A stretch of DNA of 64,000 nt from Lentzea nigeriaca (GCF_016907955.1 NZ_JAFBCX010000017.1:83603-147602), one strand, 5' to 3'; positions 42,848 to 54,979 are shown, counted from the first letter of the stretch. Numbers and translations: made by a program. The notes: generated by a model from the sequence alone, not told the origin.

Positions 42848-44522
42848 AGCCGACGTGCGCCTCGCGGCGAGCGCGCTCGACCATGTGCGGGTGGTGCAGG
42901 TCGAACGCGGGCCGGTTCGAGCGGATCCGGGGCAGTTCGGTGAAGTTGTGCCGCGGCGGCGGGCACGTGGTGGCCCATTCCAGCGAGTTGCCGAAGCCCC
43001 ACGGGTCGTCGACCGTGACGATCTCGCCGTACCAGTAGCTCTTGATGACGTTCCAGATGAACGGCAGCGTCGAGGCGCCGAGAACGTAGGCACCGATGGT
43101 GGACAACGTGTTGAGCGTGGTGAAACCGTCCGTGGCGAGGTAGTCGGCGTAGCGGCGCGGCATGCCCTGGTTGCCCAGCCAATGCTGCACCAGGAAGGTG
43201 ACGTGGAACCCGATGAACGTCGTCCAGAAGTGCAGCTTCGCCAGCCGTTCGTCCATCATCCTGCCGGTGATCTTCGGGAACCAGAAGTAGATGCCGGCGA
43301 AGGTCGCGAACACGATCGTCCCGTACAGCACGTAGTGGAAGTGGGCCACCACGAAGTAGGTGTCCGAGACGTGGAAGTCCAGCGGTGGCGCCGCGAGCAG
43401 CACGCCGCTCAGCCCGCCGAACAGGAAGGTGACCAGGAACCCGATCGAGAACAGCATCGGCGACTCGAACGTGAGCTGTCCCTTCCACATCGTGCCGATC
43501 CAGTTGAAGAACTTGATGCCGGTCGGAATGGCGACGAGGAAGGTCAGCAGCGCGAAGAACGGCAGCAGCACGGCGCCGGTCGCGTACATGTGATGCGCCC
43601 ACACCGCGAGCGACAGCGCGGCGATCGACAGCGTCGCCCAGACCAGTCCTTTGTAGCCGAAGACCGGTTTGCGCGAGAACACCGGGACGATCTCGGAGAT
43701 CACCCCGAAGAACGGCAGCGCCAGGATGTACACCTCGGGGTGGCCGAAGAACCAGAACATGTGCTGCCACAACACGACTCCCCCGTTGGCGGGGTCGAAG
43801 ACGTGGGCGCCGAGCAGCCGGTCCGCCAGCAGGCCGAACCCCGCCGCCGTCAGGATCGGGAAGACGACGAGCACCAGGATGCTGGTGACCAGGATGTTCC
43901 AGGTGAAGACCGGCATCCGCCACATCGTCATGCCGGGACCACGCAGGCACACCACGGTCGTGACCATGTTGACCGCACCGAGGATGGTGCCGAGACCACC
44001 GACGGCGACACCGACGATCCACAGGTTGGCGCCGACCCCGGGCGAATGTTCCGCGCCGGACAGCGGGACGTAGGCGAACCAGCCGAAGTCGGCGGCGCCA
44101 CCGGGCGTGACGAACCCGCCCAGCATCAGCAGACCGCCGAACAGGAACAGCCAGAACGACAACGCGTTCAGCCGGGGGAACGCGACGTCCGGTGAACCGA
44201 TCTGCAACGGCAGCACGAAGTTGGCGAACCCGAACACACTCGGCGTCGCGTACAGCAGCAACATGACCGTGCCGTGCATGGTGAACAGCTGGTTGTACTG
44301 CTCCGCGGACAGGAACTGCAGACCCGGCCGCGCCAGCTCGCCCCGGATCAGCATCGCCATCGCCCCGCCCACCATGAAGAAGGCGAACGTGGTGACCAGG
44401 TACATCACACCGATCTGCTTGTGGTCGGTGGTGCGGAACAACCCCAGCAACGCCGAACCCTTGCGCCCGGGCCGCGCGGGGCCGGGGCGAACCTCGATCG
44501 GGGTGGGAACCAGTGCCGTCAC
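42807..44522 (-). CDS. ctaD: Cytochrome c oxidase subunit I (aa3 type)
   Basis: The 571-residue protein contains the heme and copper ligands: MHGTVM (low-spin heme His), WFFGHPEVYILALP (CuB His with the cross-linked Tyr), WAHHMYATG (two CuB His) and VVAHFHYVLYG (two heme His). About twelve membrane helices are predicted. No subunit II, III or heme-synthesis genes are near, so this is a second, isolated subunit I that must borrow partners. A pair of DosR-like boxes upstream suggests induction at low oxygen, perhaps as an alternative oxidase isoform. Confidence 0.95.
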   Translation of the reverse strand: MTALVPTPIEVRPGPARPGRKGSALLGLFRTTDHKQIGVMYLVTTFAFFMVGGAMAMLIRGELARPGLQFLSAEQYNQLFTMHGTVMLLLYATPSVFGFANFVLPLQIGSPDVAFPRLNALSFWLFLFGGLLMLGGFVTPGGAADFGWFAYVPLSGAEHSPGVGANLWIVGVAVGGLGTILGAVNMVTTVVCLRGPGMTMWRMPVFTWNILVTSILVLVVFPILTAAGFGLLADRLLGAHVFDPANGGVVLWQHMFWFFGHPEVYILALPFFGVISEIVPVFSRKPVFGYKGLVWATLSIAALSLAVWAHHMYATGAVLLPFFALLTFLVAIPTGIKFFNWIGTMWKGQLTFESPMLFSIGFLVTFLFGGLSGVLLAAPPLDFHVSDTYFVVAHFHYVLYGTIVFATFAGIYFWFPKITGRMMDERLAKLHFWTTFIGFHVTFLVQHWLGNQGMPRRYADYLATDGFTTLNTLSTIGAYVLGASTLPFIWNVIKSYWYGEIVTVDDPWGFGNSLEWATTCPPPRHNFTELPRIRSNRPAFDLHHPHMVERARREAHVGFTGRALPGDHDAG

Positions 44523-44586
44523 GGATCACTCCAGTCTCGTCCGAGGGGAACTCCGACAGGGTCGTCCGAGCGGAAGCGAACCTTCA

Positions 44587-44686
44587 GGGCCGAAGGTCAC
44601 TCCGGCCCAGGGACCTTCCGGTTCGCATGCCGCAGGTCACCGGTCCTCGCCTCCACCTCGGTGACTCGCCCAGGGACCAACATCCC
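44587..44686. promoter_or_regulatory. DosR-like boxes upstream of ctaD
   Basis: GGGCC-GAAG-GTCAC (44587) and GGGAC-CTTC-CGGTT (44610) start 23 bp apart, 65-101 bases before the ctaD start. A third, better box, GGGAC-CAAC-ATCCC, is at 44673-44686, just beyond the end of the stress-protein gene. Confidence 0.55.
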
Positions 44687-44722
44687 GGTCCACGGTTCCG
44701 CTGGTCCTCGGTGTCCTCGCCA

Positions 44723-45643
44723 CTAACCGTCCAGGCGAGCCTCGTCCATCTGTTCGTCCAGTCCGGGTCGCACCAGAAGCACCGGACATCGCGCGTGGCG
44801 CAGGACCGACTGGCTCGTCGAACCGAGCATCATCCCTCTGAGACCGCCCCTGCCGCGGGACCCGACCACGAGCAGGGAGGCGCCTTCGGAGTGCTCCACG
44901 AGCCGCTGGGCGGGTGAGCCGTGCACGACGTGCGCCTCGACCCGCACGCCGGGATGCCGGTCCGCGCAGGCCTCCAGCCGCTGCTTCACGAGGGCGTGGC
45001 GGACGGAGTCGAGCTCTGACCACACGATGCCGACGGTCTCGGCGATCCGCGCGTTGCGCATCGGCGGGTGCCAGGCGTGCACGGCGACCAGCGAGGTGCC
45101 TCTCGCCTCGGCTTCCTCGAACGCCCGGTCCAGCACGTGCCAGTTCTGCGGGGAACCGTTGACCCCGACGACGACGGGTCCGTCCAGTACTGGATCGGCG
45201 CCCCTGACGATGACCACCGGGCACTTCGCGTGGCACGACAACGCGACAGCTACCGAACCGAGCAGCAGACCGGTGAATCCGCCGAGGCCTCGCGATCCGA
45301 CCACGACGAGGGCGGCGTCCGCCGACTCCTGCTCCAGCAGCCACGCGGGCGTGTTCACCTCGACCCGTACCTGGACCTCGACGCCGGGCGCGACCTCGTT
45401 GGCCTCCGAAACGGCCTTCTGCACCCAGGCGATGGCCTCATCGTGCAGCGCGCTGCGGGCCATGCCTGTCATGTCGAGCGCGTCGGCGGGTAACGGCAGC
45501 TCGGCGTGCACGATGCGCAGGGACGCACCGCGCCGGACGGCTTCCTCCGCCGCCCAGGACACTGCCCGCTGGGCGGCGTCCGATCCGTCCAGACCGACGA
45601 CCACCACGTTCGAATGTCCGATCGGAACGGTCACCCGGTTCAC
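44723..45643 (-). CDS. Tandem universal stress protein (UspA) domains
   Basis: The 306-residue protein has two Usp domains. Each ends with the ATP-binding signature G-x2-G-x9-G-S: GSRGLGGFTGLLLGS near residue 122 and GSRGRGGLRGMMLGS near 272. Two-domain Usps of this type (Rv1996, Rv2623) are classic DosR-regulon members that bind ATP and slow growth. The GTG start overlaps the stop of the upstream Rv1733c-like gene as GTGA. A second GTG 9 bases later is the alternative. Confidence 0.92.
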   Translation of the reverse strand: MNRVTVPIGHSNVVVVGLDGSDAAQRAVSWAAEEAVRRGASLRIVHAELPLPADALDMTGMARSALHDEAIAWVQKAVSEANEVAPGVEVQVRVEVNTPAWLLEQESADAALVVVGSRGLGGFTGLLLGSVAVALSCHAKCPVVIVRGADPVLDGPVVVGVNGSPQNWHVLDRAFEEAEARGTSLVAVHAWHPPMRNARIAETVGIVWSELDSVRHALVKQRLEACADRHPGVRVEAHVVHGSPAQRLVEHSEGASLLVVGSRGRGGLRGMMLGSTSQSVLRHARCPVLLVRPGLDEQMDEARLDG

Positions 45644-46233
45644 CGCCCGGTCCAGTCCGGGGCGATCCGCCGCCACTCGTTCGCCCACTGGCGCAGCCGG
45701 ATCCGCTTGTGCGTGAACCTCGTCGCCAGGTACAGCAGCGCCATCGCGCCCGTTACAGCGCTCCAGAGCAGGAAGGCGAGGATGATCGCGTTGACTGCGG
45801 CGCCTTCGCTCGTCATCGGGGGTTCCGTCACCCGGCCGCTCTCGTCGATCCAGACCGGCACCCTGGCGCCGGACTTCGCGTCGTAGTGCGCCTGCACCAC
45901 ACCCTCGCGGGTGGTGCCGTCCCGCAACCGCCACCTCGCGAGGACGGGTGCCGACTCGACGACGCCACCGCGCGCGGCGGAGCCGATCGTGATCGGCGCA
46001 TCTTCGATCAGGAAGGCTTCCACGTGCTGCTTGCTCACCTGCTCGACGGCAACCCGTGCCCGATCGTTCGCGTACGTCTCGGAACCTGTCGCACCCGCGA
46101 CCGGAATCGCGATCAGCGACACCGCGACGCCGAGCGCCAGCATCACGCCTTCGATCCGGTCGCCGGTCGTCGCGAGCTCGTTGCGGTAGGGGAAGGCCTG
46201 ATGCACGAGTCTGGTCATCGGTTTCGCGGTCAT
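45640..46233 (-). CDS. Rv1733c-like two-helix membrane protein (copy 2)
   Basis: The 197-residue protein has the same length and layout as copy 1 (25426-26019). There is an N-terminal QAFPYRNELAT and helix near 27-50, an extracytoplasmic EDAPI...WID domain, a helix near 145-168 and a basic C-terminus ending WERIAPDW-like. The leader GGAGGTGGACCATG is identical in both copies. It heads an operon with the universal stress protein, a combination expected of a dormancy regulon. Function of the family is unknown. Confidence 0.8.
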   Translation of the reverse strand: MTAKPMTRLVHQAFPYRNELATTGDRIEGVMLALGVAVSLIAIPVAGATGSETYANDRARVAVEQVSKQHVEAFLIEDAPITIGSAARGGVVESAPVLARWRLRDGTTREGVVQAHYDAKSGARVPVWIDESGRVTEPPMTSEGAAVNAIILAFLLWSAVTGAMALLYLATRFTHKRIRLRQWANEWRRIAPDWTGR

Positions 46234-46280
46234 GGTCCACCTCCGGTACCAAGATTTCCGGGCGGACGCGGCGATCCCCA

Positions 46281-46317
46281 GGGACCAACGTCTCGACACC
46301 GATGAGCACCTGGTCTC
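46281..46317. promoter_or_regulatory. Tandem DosR-like boxes between Rv1733c-like copy 2 and the zinc-ribbon gene
   Basis: GGGAC-CAAC-GTCTC (46281) and GAGCA-CCTG-GTCTC (46304) start 23 bp apart. They lie 48-84 bases upstream of the minus-strand gene and 84-120 bases upstream of the plus-strand gene, so they could serve both. Confidence 0.6.
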
Positions 46318-46400
46318 AGCCGAAATGGAGTCCCCGTGCGGTGTTCGCAGCCGGTGCGCGGGAGAAGTCTGGAACAGACTTCGATTCCAGGGAGAACGCC

Positions 46401-46802
46401 ATGACCACCCCACTCCTCATCACCGGCCAGGAGCACTACGCGGACGTCCCCGACCGTCGCCTGGCCGCGATGCTCGCCGAGGAGGACGCGGCGGAGGAGC
46501 TGGGTCTGAACCCACTGGAGCGCGTCTCCTGCCGGCTGCACCGCCGGTGGCTGCACCACTGCGTGCACTCCGCGGACCACGTCATCAAGGTCACCGGGCA
46601 CCGGTGGTGCCGCGACTGCTCCTCGACCGCCTCAGTAGGCGTCGACGAGCTGACCGGCGACGTCCTGGTGCGCTGCGAAAAGTGCCACGAAGTCCCCAGA
46701 AGCGCCGCCACCCAGCAGATCGTCCGCGCGTGCCGGGCGAGCCTCGCCGCCGCCCAGGGCTTCTTCGCCGATCAGGCGATCGCCGTCGCGATCACGAGGT
46801 AG
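46401..46802 (+). CDS. Small zinc-ribbon-like protein of unknown function
   Basis: The 133-residue protein contains ERVSCRLHRRWLHHCVHS near residue 40, WCRDCSS near 70 and VRCEKCHE near 90. These Cys/His pairs could bind one or two zinc ions. A short acidic N-terminus precedes them. I do not recognise the family. GGGAGA precedes the ATG at 46401. It is divergent from the Rv1733c-like gene across the box pair, so it probably belongs to the same regulon and may be a small regulator. Confidence 0.6.
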   Translation: MTTPLLITGQEHYADVPDRRLAAMLAEEDAAEELGLNPLERVSCRLHRRWLHHCVHSADHVIKVTGHRWCRDCSSTASVGVDELTGDVLVRCEKCHEVPRSAATQQIVRACRASLAAAQGFFADQAIAVAITR

Positions 46803-46899
46803 ATCGGCAAGAACTGCACGACCGTCGCGAGCGGACCGGAGCGGAACGCGGGGTCACGGTCCAGCCAGTGGGAACACCCACGGCAGCACCATGGCCATC

Positions 46900-47040
46900 G
46901 CTGTCGCGATCGACGAGGCCACCGGCGATGCGGCGGCCGGTCGAACCAGCCGCCGCAGGTGATCAGTCGCAGTTCGGGGCAGGACGTCTGCGCGTAGACC
47001 ACCCGCGAGATCTCGATGCCGTCGCCGAGGGACGATCTCG
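46900..47040 (-). pseudogene. Class F sortase-like C-terminal remnant
   Basis: The minus strand reads LGDGIEISRVVYAQTSCPEL followed directly by RLITCGGWFDRP. The TLITC-type motif with its catalytic Cys and the preceding P-E-L are diagnostic of class F sortases. The middle of the protein is deleted and the frame breaks after FDR. The rest of the 46803-47150 gap has no recognisable gene. Confidence 0.5.
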
Positions 47041-47150
47041 TGCGGGATGAAAGGACGCGTGGTTCTCACACCCGCGGAAGAGGAGAAGGCGCACACGATG
47101 GCCCTCGCCTCGTGGCGGGGTGGCGGCGATGGAGTTCGAACGGCGGGACG

Positions 47151-47402
47151 TCAGGGCCTCACGCGAGCACGCGTCAGGAAAGCAACGCCCGCCGCCAGCG
47201 TGGTGAGTCCGCGCTGGTCTTCCTCGGTCACCGGCAAGCCGCTGCGCTTGCTCAGTTCCGCCGCGTAGGCCTGGAAGTCGATGGAGTCGAGGTCGAGTTC
47301 CTCGCGCAGGTCGGCGTCCGGGGCGACGTCACCGAGCTCGGCGTCCGGCGCGACGGTCAGCAGGGCGGCCTGGATCATGTCGCGGGCGTCGTCGGGTGTC
47401 AT
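47151..47402 (-). CDS. Acyl carrier protein
   Basis: The 83-residue acidic helical protein has ELDLDSIDFQAYAAEL around residues 35-50. DSID carries the serine that would accept 4'-phosphopantetheine. The ATG overlaps the stop of the E2 gene as ATGA. An ACP at the end of a 2-oxoacid dehydrogenase operon, in place of the usual E3, is unusual. It could receive the acyl group made by E2, or be the carrier for a lipid or lipoyl-type product. Confidence 0.85.
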   Translation of the reverse strand: MTPDDARDMIQAALLTVAPDAELGDVAPDADLREELDLDSIDFQAYAAELSKRSGLPVTEEDQRGLTTLAAGVAFLTRARVRP

Positions 47403-48719
47403 TGTTCCTCCGGTGTGGTCAGCAGTTTCTCGACGATCTCCAGGTAGCGGGCGCCGGTGTGCCCGTCGGTCGCGCGGTGGTCGGCCGACAGCGTCACGGT
47501 GACCACGGGACGCACGCCGAGCAGGCCGTCGACGGCCCATGGGCGTTCGACCACCTTGCCGACGCCGACGAGAGCGACCTGCGGCGGATGGATCACGCCG
47601 AAGACCGACTCGACGCCGCGGTCTCCGAGGTTGGTGACCGTGATGGTCGCCTCGGTCAGCTCACTGCCGCGCAACCGCCCGCCGCGGGCGCGGGTGACGA
47701 GGTCGCGCACCCGGTCCATCATCTCGACCGGCCCGAGGCTGGTGGCGTCCGCGATCACCGGGACGATCAGCCCGCCACCGCGCAGCGACACGGCCATCCC
47801 GAGGCGCACACCGTCGCCGGCCTCGAATCCTTCGCTGTTCCAGAATCCGTTGAGCTGCGGCACTTTCTCCGCCGCTCGCGCGCACGCTCGCAGCACGAGA
47901 GCGACCGGCAGGACACGGCGCTCGACCGGCAGGTCGCGGTTCAGCTCGGCCAGTCTCGCCATCGCGGTGGTCATGTCGATCGTGGTGCTCAGGTAGTAGT
48001 GCGGGATTTCCCGCTTCGACCGCGCCATCAGCTTCGCGGTGGCCAGCCGCAGGGTCGCGGTTCGATCGACGATCGGCGCGGCCGGTTTCTCGGCCTGCGG
48101 TGGGGGTTTCACCGCACGGATGTCGGCCGCGCGAACGTCGGCCGCCCGAACGACGCCGTCGCGCGCCGAGACGCGGATGAGATCGACGCCGAGCTCCTTC
48201 GCGAGACGCCGTGCGTAGGGCGTCGCCCTGGTCCGTACCGGCGACTCGGCCACGGCTCGCGGCCGGGCGGCCCGCTGCACGTCCGCACGCGTGATCGCGC
48301 CGCCCCTGCCGGTGCCACGGACTCCGGCCAGGTCGACGCCGAGCTCGGCGGCCTGCTTGCGCACCAGTGGCCCTGCGACGGGAGTTCGCGGCTTCGGTGC
48401 CGGCGCGGGGGCGGACGGCGCGGCTGGAGCGGGCGCCGTCGGCTTCGGTACCGGCACGGGCTTCGCTGTCGCACCGTCCACTGTCCCGATGGTGGCGAGC
48501 GGCGTGCCGACCGGCACCGACTTTCCCGGCTGCACCAGGATGTCCTCGATCACGCCGCTGTCGAAGCATTCGACGTCGACCGCGGATTTCGCGGTGTCCA
48601 CGACCGCGACGACGTCGCCTCGTGCGACGGTGTCGCCCGGCTGCACCAGCCACTCGATCACTGTGCCCTCGTCCATGTCGGCACCGAGCGAGGGCATCCG
48701 AAATTGCTTTGGCGTGAAC

Positions 48720-48727
<8 letters not shown>
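47399..48727 (-). CDS. 2-oxoacid dehydrogenase E2 component (dihydrolipoamide acyltransferase)
   Basis: The 442-residue protein has an N-terminal lipoyl domain with VDTAKSAVDVE (lipoylated Lys about residue 46) and an Ala/Pro linker. Two peripheral-subunit-binding-like segments follow (about 115-150 and 165-200). The catalytic domain ends with LSADHRATDG, the HxxxDG active site. It transfers the acyl group from lipoamide to CoA. The GTG start overlaps the E1-beta stop. No E3 gene follows, so a shared dihydrolipoamide dehydrogenase is needed. Confidence 0.92.
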
Positions 48728-49693
<966 letters not shown>

Positions 49694-49697
<4 letters not shown>

Positions 49698-50643
49698 GGG
49701 CTCACCTCCGAGGTGACGAACCGGGTGAGGTCGGTGACCGGCTCGAAGTCCGCGGTCTCCGCGGTGGCCACGGCGTGGTCGATCTCCACCGACACCTCGG
49801 ACTCCAGCGCCCCCAGTTCATCGTCGGTGAACTCGGGCCGAATCAGCTCGACGAGCCGGTCGATCGGGTCGAGGTCGCGCCACTGCGCCACCTCTGCCTT
49901 GTCCCGGTAACGCTCAGGGTCGTACATCGAGTGCGCGCGGAACCGGTACGTGCGCAGCTCCAGCAGGCACGGGCCGCCGCCGGCGCGGATCGACTCGGTG
50001 GCGCGGCGGGCCGACTCCTTCACGGCGAGCACGTCCATGCCGTCCACCGACCAGGCCGCCAGTCCGTACGACGAAGCGCGCAACGCGAGGTCACCGGCTG
50101 CGTGCTCCTTGGCGAACGCCGTGCCCATCGCGTACTGGTTGTTCTCACAGCAGAACAACACCGGCAGTCGCCACAGCGCGGCGAGGTTCAGCACCTCATG
50201 GAACTCGCCTTCCGCGGCTGCGCCCTCACCGAAGAAGCACGCCACGACTCGGGGTTCGCCCCGCATCACGTGCGCCAGCGCGAGTCCCGCCGCGACGGGC
50301 AGCCCGCCGCCGACGATCGCGTTGCCGCCGAAGAACCGGTGGGTCGCGTCGAACAGGTGCATCGAGCCACCCCGCCCCCGGCTGCATCCGGTCTCCTTGC
50401 CGAACATCTCCGCCATCACGGCGTCCATCGGCACGCCGCGGGCAAGCGCGTGCCCGTGGTCGCGGTAGGTGGACACGACCGCGTCCTGCGGGTCCAGTTC
50501 GGACATCACACCGGCCGCCACCGCCTCCTCACCCACGTACAGGTGCAGGAAACCGCGGATCTGAGCGGAGCTGTACAGCTCGGCGCACCGCTCCTCGAAC
50601 CGGCGGATGCGCAACATCTCGCGCAACAGGTCCAGGTGTTCTT

Positions 50644-50647
<4 letters not shown>
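49694..50647 (-). CDS. 2-oxoacid dehydrogenase E1 alpha subunit
   Basis: The 317-residue thiamine diphosphate enzyme has GRGGSMHLFD near residue 90 and the TPP-binding motif GEGAAAEGEFHEVLNLAALW ending in CENNQYAMGT (residues 138-175). Y-x-F-R-x-H-S-M-Y-D near 245 is the phosphorylation-loop equivalent. The size and YRFRAHSMYDPERYR resemble the acetoin/pyruvate dehydrogenase group. The GTG start overlaps the Acs stop. It decarboxylates the oxoacid and loads lipoamide on E2. Confidence 0.92.
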
Positions 50648-52383
<1,736 letters not shown>

Positions 52384-52418
52384 GCCTCCAGGTTGGAGCG
52401 GCACGGGTCCGGGCAGCA

Positions 52419-52432
52419 GGGACGAAGGTCCT
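52419..52432. promoter_or_regulatory. DosR-like box upstream of the acs-E1-E2-ACP operon
   Basis: GGGAC-GAAG-GTCCT, nearly perfect against GGGAC-N4-GTCCC, 36 bases before the ATG. Only weak partners occur 23 bp away. Confidence 0.55.
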
Positions 52433-52497
52433 CGGTGTGCCCGGCATCGGTCCGCGGAACCCGCACCCGCGGCCCGACGGTCCCGGCGAGACAGTGA

Positions 52498-52713
52498 CGT
52501 GCGACCTCCCGCGCGAGGTCGCTCGAACGACGATGGCTCCTCGCGACCGCGTTGGTCGCCGCGGTCGCGAACGAGCCCCTTCCATGGCCGACCGCCGTGG
52601 GCCGTGGCGTGCTTCTCCTCATCGCCGACCCGGAACTGCTCCACGGCCGGTTCCTCGAGAACCTCAGCGACATCCACTACCCCACCGTCGACAAGGCGAG
52701 GTCGCACCCTTGA
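52498..52713 (+). pseudogene. Unrecognised gene fragment
   Basis: A plus-strand frame without a clear start encodes VGRGVLLLIADPELLHGRFL followed by NLSDIHYPTVDKAR before a stop. The composition is protein-like and differs from antisense shadows. I do not recognise the family; it looks like the C-terminus of a truncated gene. Nothing else is seen in 52433-52818. Confidence 0.3.
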
Positions 52714-52818
52714 TCATCGTCTTCGACCGGCTCTTCCGATGCACCTGATCCCGGCACAACCCTGGTGACGGCCTTCTGGATTCACACGACTGATCACCGC
52801 GCTACCTGCGGAGCCACG

Positions 52819-53838
52819 TCAGAGCTCGAACACCAGCCGTGCGGGCACGCGGCCGTTGAGCACGTCGTCGAAGGATTCGTTGACCTGGTCCAGCGAGCGT
52901 GTTTGCGTGATCACCCTGGTGCGCCCGGCCGCGTGCAGCGCGAACACCTCGGCAAGGTCCGCGCGGGTGCCCACGATCGAGCCGATGACCGAGATGCCGC
53001 CGAGCACGGTGTCGAAGATCGGGACCGTGATGGCGGCGTCGTCCGCGGGCAGCGCGACCATCACCAGCCGGCCACCGCGCCGGAGTGACCGGTACGCCTG
53101 GGCGAACGGCTTCGGCGACGCGGCCAGCACCACGGCCACGTCGGCGCCGCCGACCTCGCGGATGGCCTCGACCGGATCGGTCTCCGCCGCGTTCACCAGG
53201 TGGTCCGCGCCGAGCTCGGCGGCGAGGTCGAGCTTGCTCTGCTCGATGTCGACGGCGGTGACGAGGCCACCGACCAGCCGCGCGTACTGCACCGCCATGT
53301 GCCCGAGGCCTCCGATGCCGAACACCGCGACCCGCTCCGCGGGCACCACCCTCGCCACCTTGACGGCCTTGTAGGTCGTCACCCCGGCGCACGTCAGCGG
53401 TGCGGCGTCCACTGAGGACACACCGTCGGGAACCTCGACGACGCCGTTGGCGTACGCGAGTGCGTACTCGGCGTAGGCACCGTCGACGGAGTACCCGCTG
53501 TTGATCTGGTTCTCGCACAACGTCTCCCAGCCGGAGATGCAGTACCCGCAGTTCCCGCAGGCCGAGCCGAGCCACGGAATGGCGACGCGCTTGCCCACCC
53601 ATTCCGGTGAGACTCCGTCGGCGACGCTCTCGACGCGGCCGATCCCCTCGTGGCCGGGGATGAACGGCGGCGACGGCTTGACCGGCCAATCGCCGTGCGC
53701 CGCGTGGATGTCGGTGTGGCAGAGCCCGGATGTCTCGATCCGCACCAGCATCTGACCGGAGCCGGGGACGAGGTCGGGAATCGGCACCTCCCGGATCTCC
53801 AACGGCTTGCTGAAGTTGGTCACGACCGCTGCTTTCAT
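52819..53838 (-). CDS. Zinc-dependent alcohol dehydrogenase (AdhP type)
   Basis: The 339-residue enzyme has catalytic zinc ligands in SGLCHTDIH and GHEGIG. The structural zinc site CGNCGYCISGWETLC has four cysteines, and the Rossmann motif is GIGGLGHMAV near residue 170. It should interconvert primary alcohols and aldehydes with NAD(H), a fermentative sink when respiration stops. The arc operon lies upstream on the same strand, 240 bases away, in a stretch with only a weak DosR-like half-site near 54018. A second, deleted alcohol dehydrogenase lies at 58696. Confidence 0.93.
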   Translation of the reverse strand: MKAAVVTNFSKPLEIREVPIPDLVPGSGQMLVRIETSGLCHTDIHAAHGDWPVKPSPPFIPGHEGIGRVESVADGVSPEWVGKRVAIPWLGSACGNCGYCISGWETLCENQINSGYSVDGAYAEYALAYANGVVEVPDGVSSVDAAPLTCAGVTTYKAVKVARVVPAERVAVFGIGGLGHMAVQYARLVGGLVTAVDIEQSKLDLAAELGADHLVNAAETDPVEAIREVGGADVAVVLAASPKPFAQAYRSLRRGGRLVMVALPADDAAITVPIFDTVLGGISVIGSIVGTRADLAEVFALHAAGRTRVITQTRSLDQVNESFDDVLNGRVPARLVFEL

Positions 53839-54079
53839 CGCAGTTTCCTTTCCTGGAAGGGGATGATCACGCTAGACACGCTGACGCTGCGAAGACGCTG
53901 CAACCGGCTGCGCTCAGGGTGTGTCGGACGGCAGGCCGCGAACTCGCCCCGCCGCGACGACTCTGTCGCCCCTGGCCGAACCACTACGACAGCCTCGCCC
54001 GTCTCCCCACCCTCGCGGGGTCCCGGCGGCTTCTACCTGATCAACAGCACTCGAACGTGCGGCGGACAACCCGATTCGC

Positions 54080-54979
54080 TCAGCAAGCGATCGTCGTCCC
54101 CGCAGCGCCACGCAGGATCGCCTCCGCGTCCACAAGCGCACCGATGGCCGCCGCTGATCCCGTTGCCCGCACGAACCGGCGGCACGCTTCGATCTTCGGC
54201 CCCATCGAGCCGGGAGGGAACGTCATTTGCTCGAGTTCCGCCAGATTCAGACGGTGCAGCGGCTCCGCATCGGGCAGGCCGAAATCGGTCATCACGGCCG
54301 GTATGTCGGTCAGCAGGAGCAGGCGGTCGGCTTTCAGCGCGATCGCGAGTTCGGCCGACGTGAGGTCCTTGTCCACGACCGCCTCGACTCCATGCAGTCG
54401 CCCGTTGTCGACGACTGGGGCTCCTCCCCCGCCGGCGCAGACCACGATCGTCCCGTCGCTCACCAACTGCTCGATGGACTCCTGTTCGACGAGCCGGAGC
54501 GGTTCTGGGGAGGGCACGACGCGGCGCCAGTGCGGGCCGTCCGCGGCCATGGTCCAGCCGTTCTGCTCGGCGAGTCGGTCGGCCTGGGCGCGGTCGTAGA
54601 TCGGGCCGATGAACTTGGTCGGTGCGGCGAAGGCCGGGTCCGCCTTGTCCACGACGGTCTGAGTCACCACCGCGAGGACCGGCTTGCGAACGCCGGCGTT
54701 GCGCAGTGACTGGGCGAGCCAGTAGCCGATCATGCCCTGGGTTTCGGCGCCCAGGGTGTCGAGCGGGTACGGGCGGGTGAGCGACGGGTCGGCCTCGCTT
54801 TCCAAGGCCAGCAGGCCGATCTGCGGGCCGTTGCCGTGACACACCACCAGTTCGTGGTCGGCGGCCAGCGGCGCGAGGGCTCGCGCCGCCGCTTCGACGT
54901 GGTGAAGCTGGACGGAGGCGTCGGCGCGTTCTCCGCGCACGAGCAGGGCGTTGCCTCCGAGTGCGACGACGATGCGCAT
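54080..54979 (-). CDS. arcC: Carbamate kinase
   Basis: The 299-residue protein starts RIVVALGGNALL, the family phosphate-binding start. It has CHGNGPQIG near residue 48 and CAGGGGAPV near 200 with VVDKDLTSAELA following. It transfers phosphate from carbamoyl phosphate to ADP, giving the ATP of the arginine deiminase pathway. The ATG overlaps the stop of the ornithine carbamoyltransferase gene. It is the last gene of arcDABC. Confidence 0.95.
   Translation of the reverse strand: MRIVVALGGNALLVRGERADASVQLHHVEAAARALAPLAADHELVVCHGNGPQIGLLALESEADPSLTRPYPLDTLGAETQGMIGYWLAQSLRNAGVRKPVLAVVTQTVVDKADPAFAAPTKFIGPIYDRAQADRLAEQNGWTMAADGPHWRRVVPSPEPLRLVEQESIEQLVSDGTIVVCAGGGGAPVVDNGRLHGVEAVVDKDLTSAELAIALKADRLLLLTDIPAVMTDFGLPDAEPLHRLNLAELEQMTFPPGSMGPKIEACRRFVRATGSAAAIGALVDAEAILRGAAGTTIAC

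Noticed and set aside
54001..54040. Possible DosR-like box upstream of the alcohol dehydrogenase
   Set aside because: Only one half-site (GGGAC on the minus strand) is good, and no partner at 23 bp was convincing.
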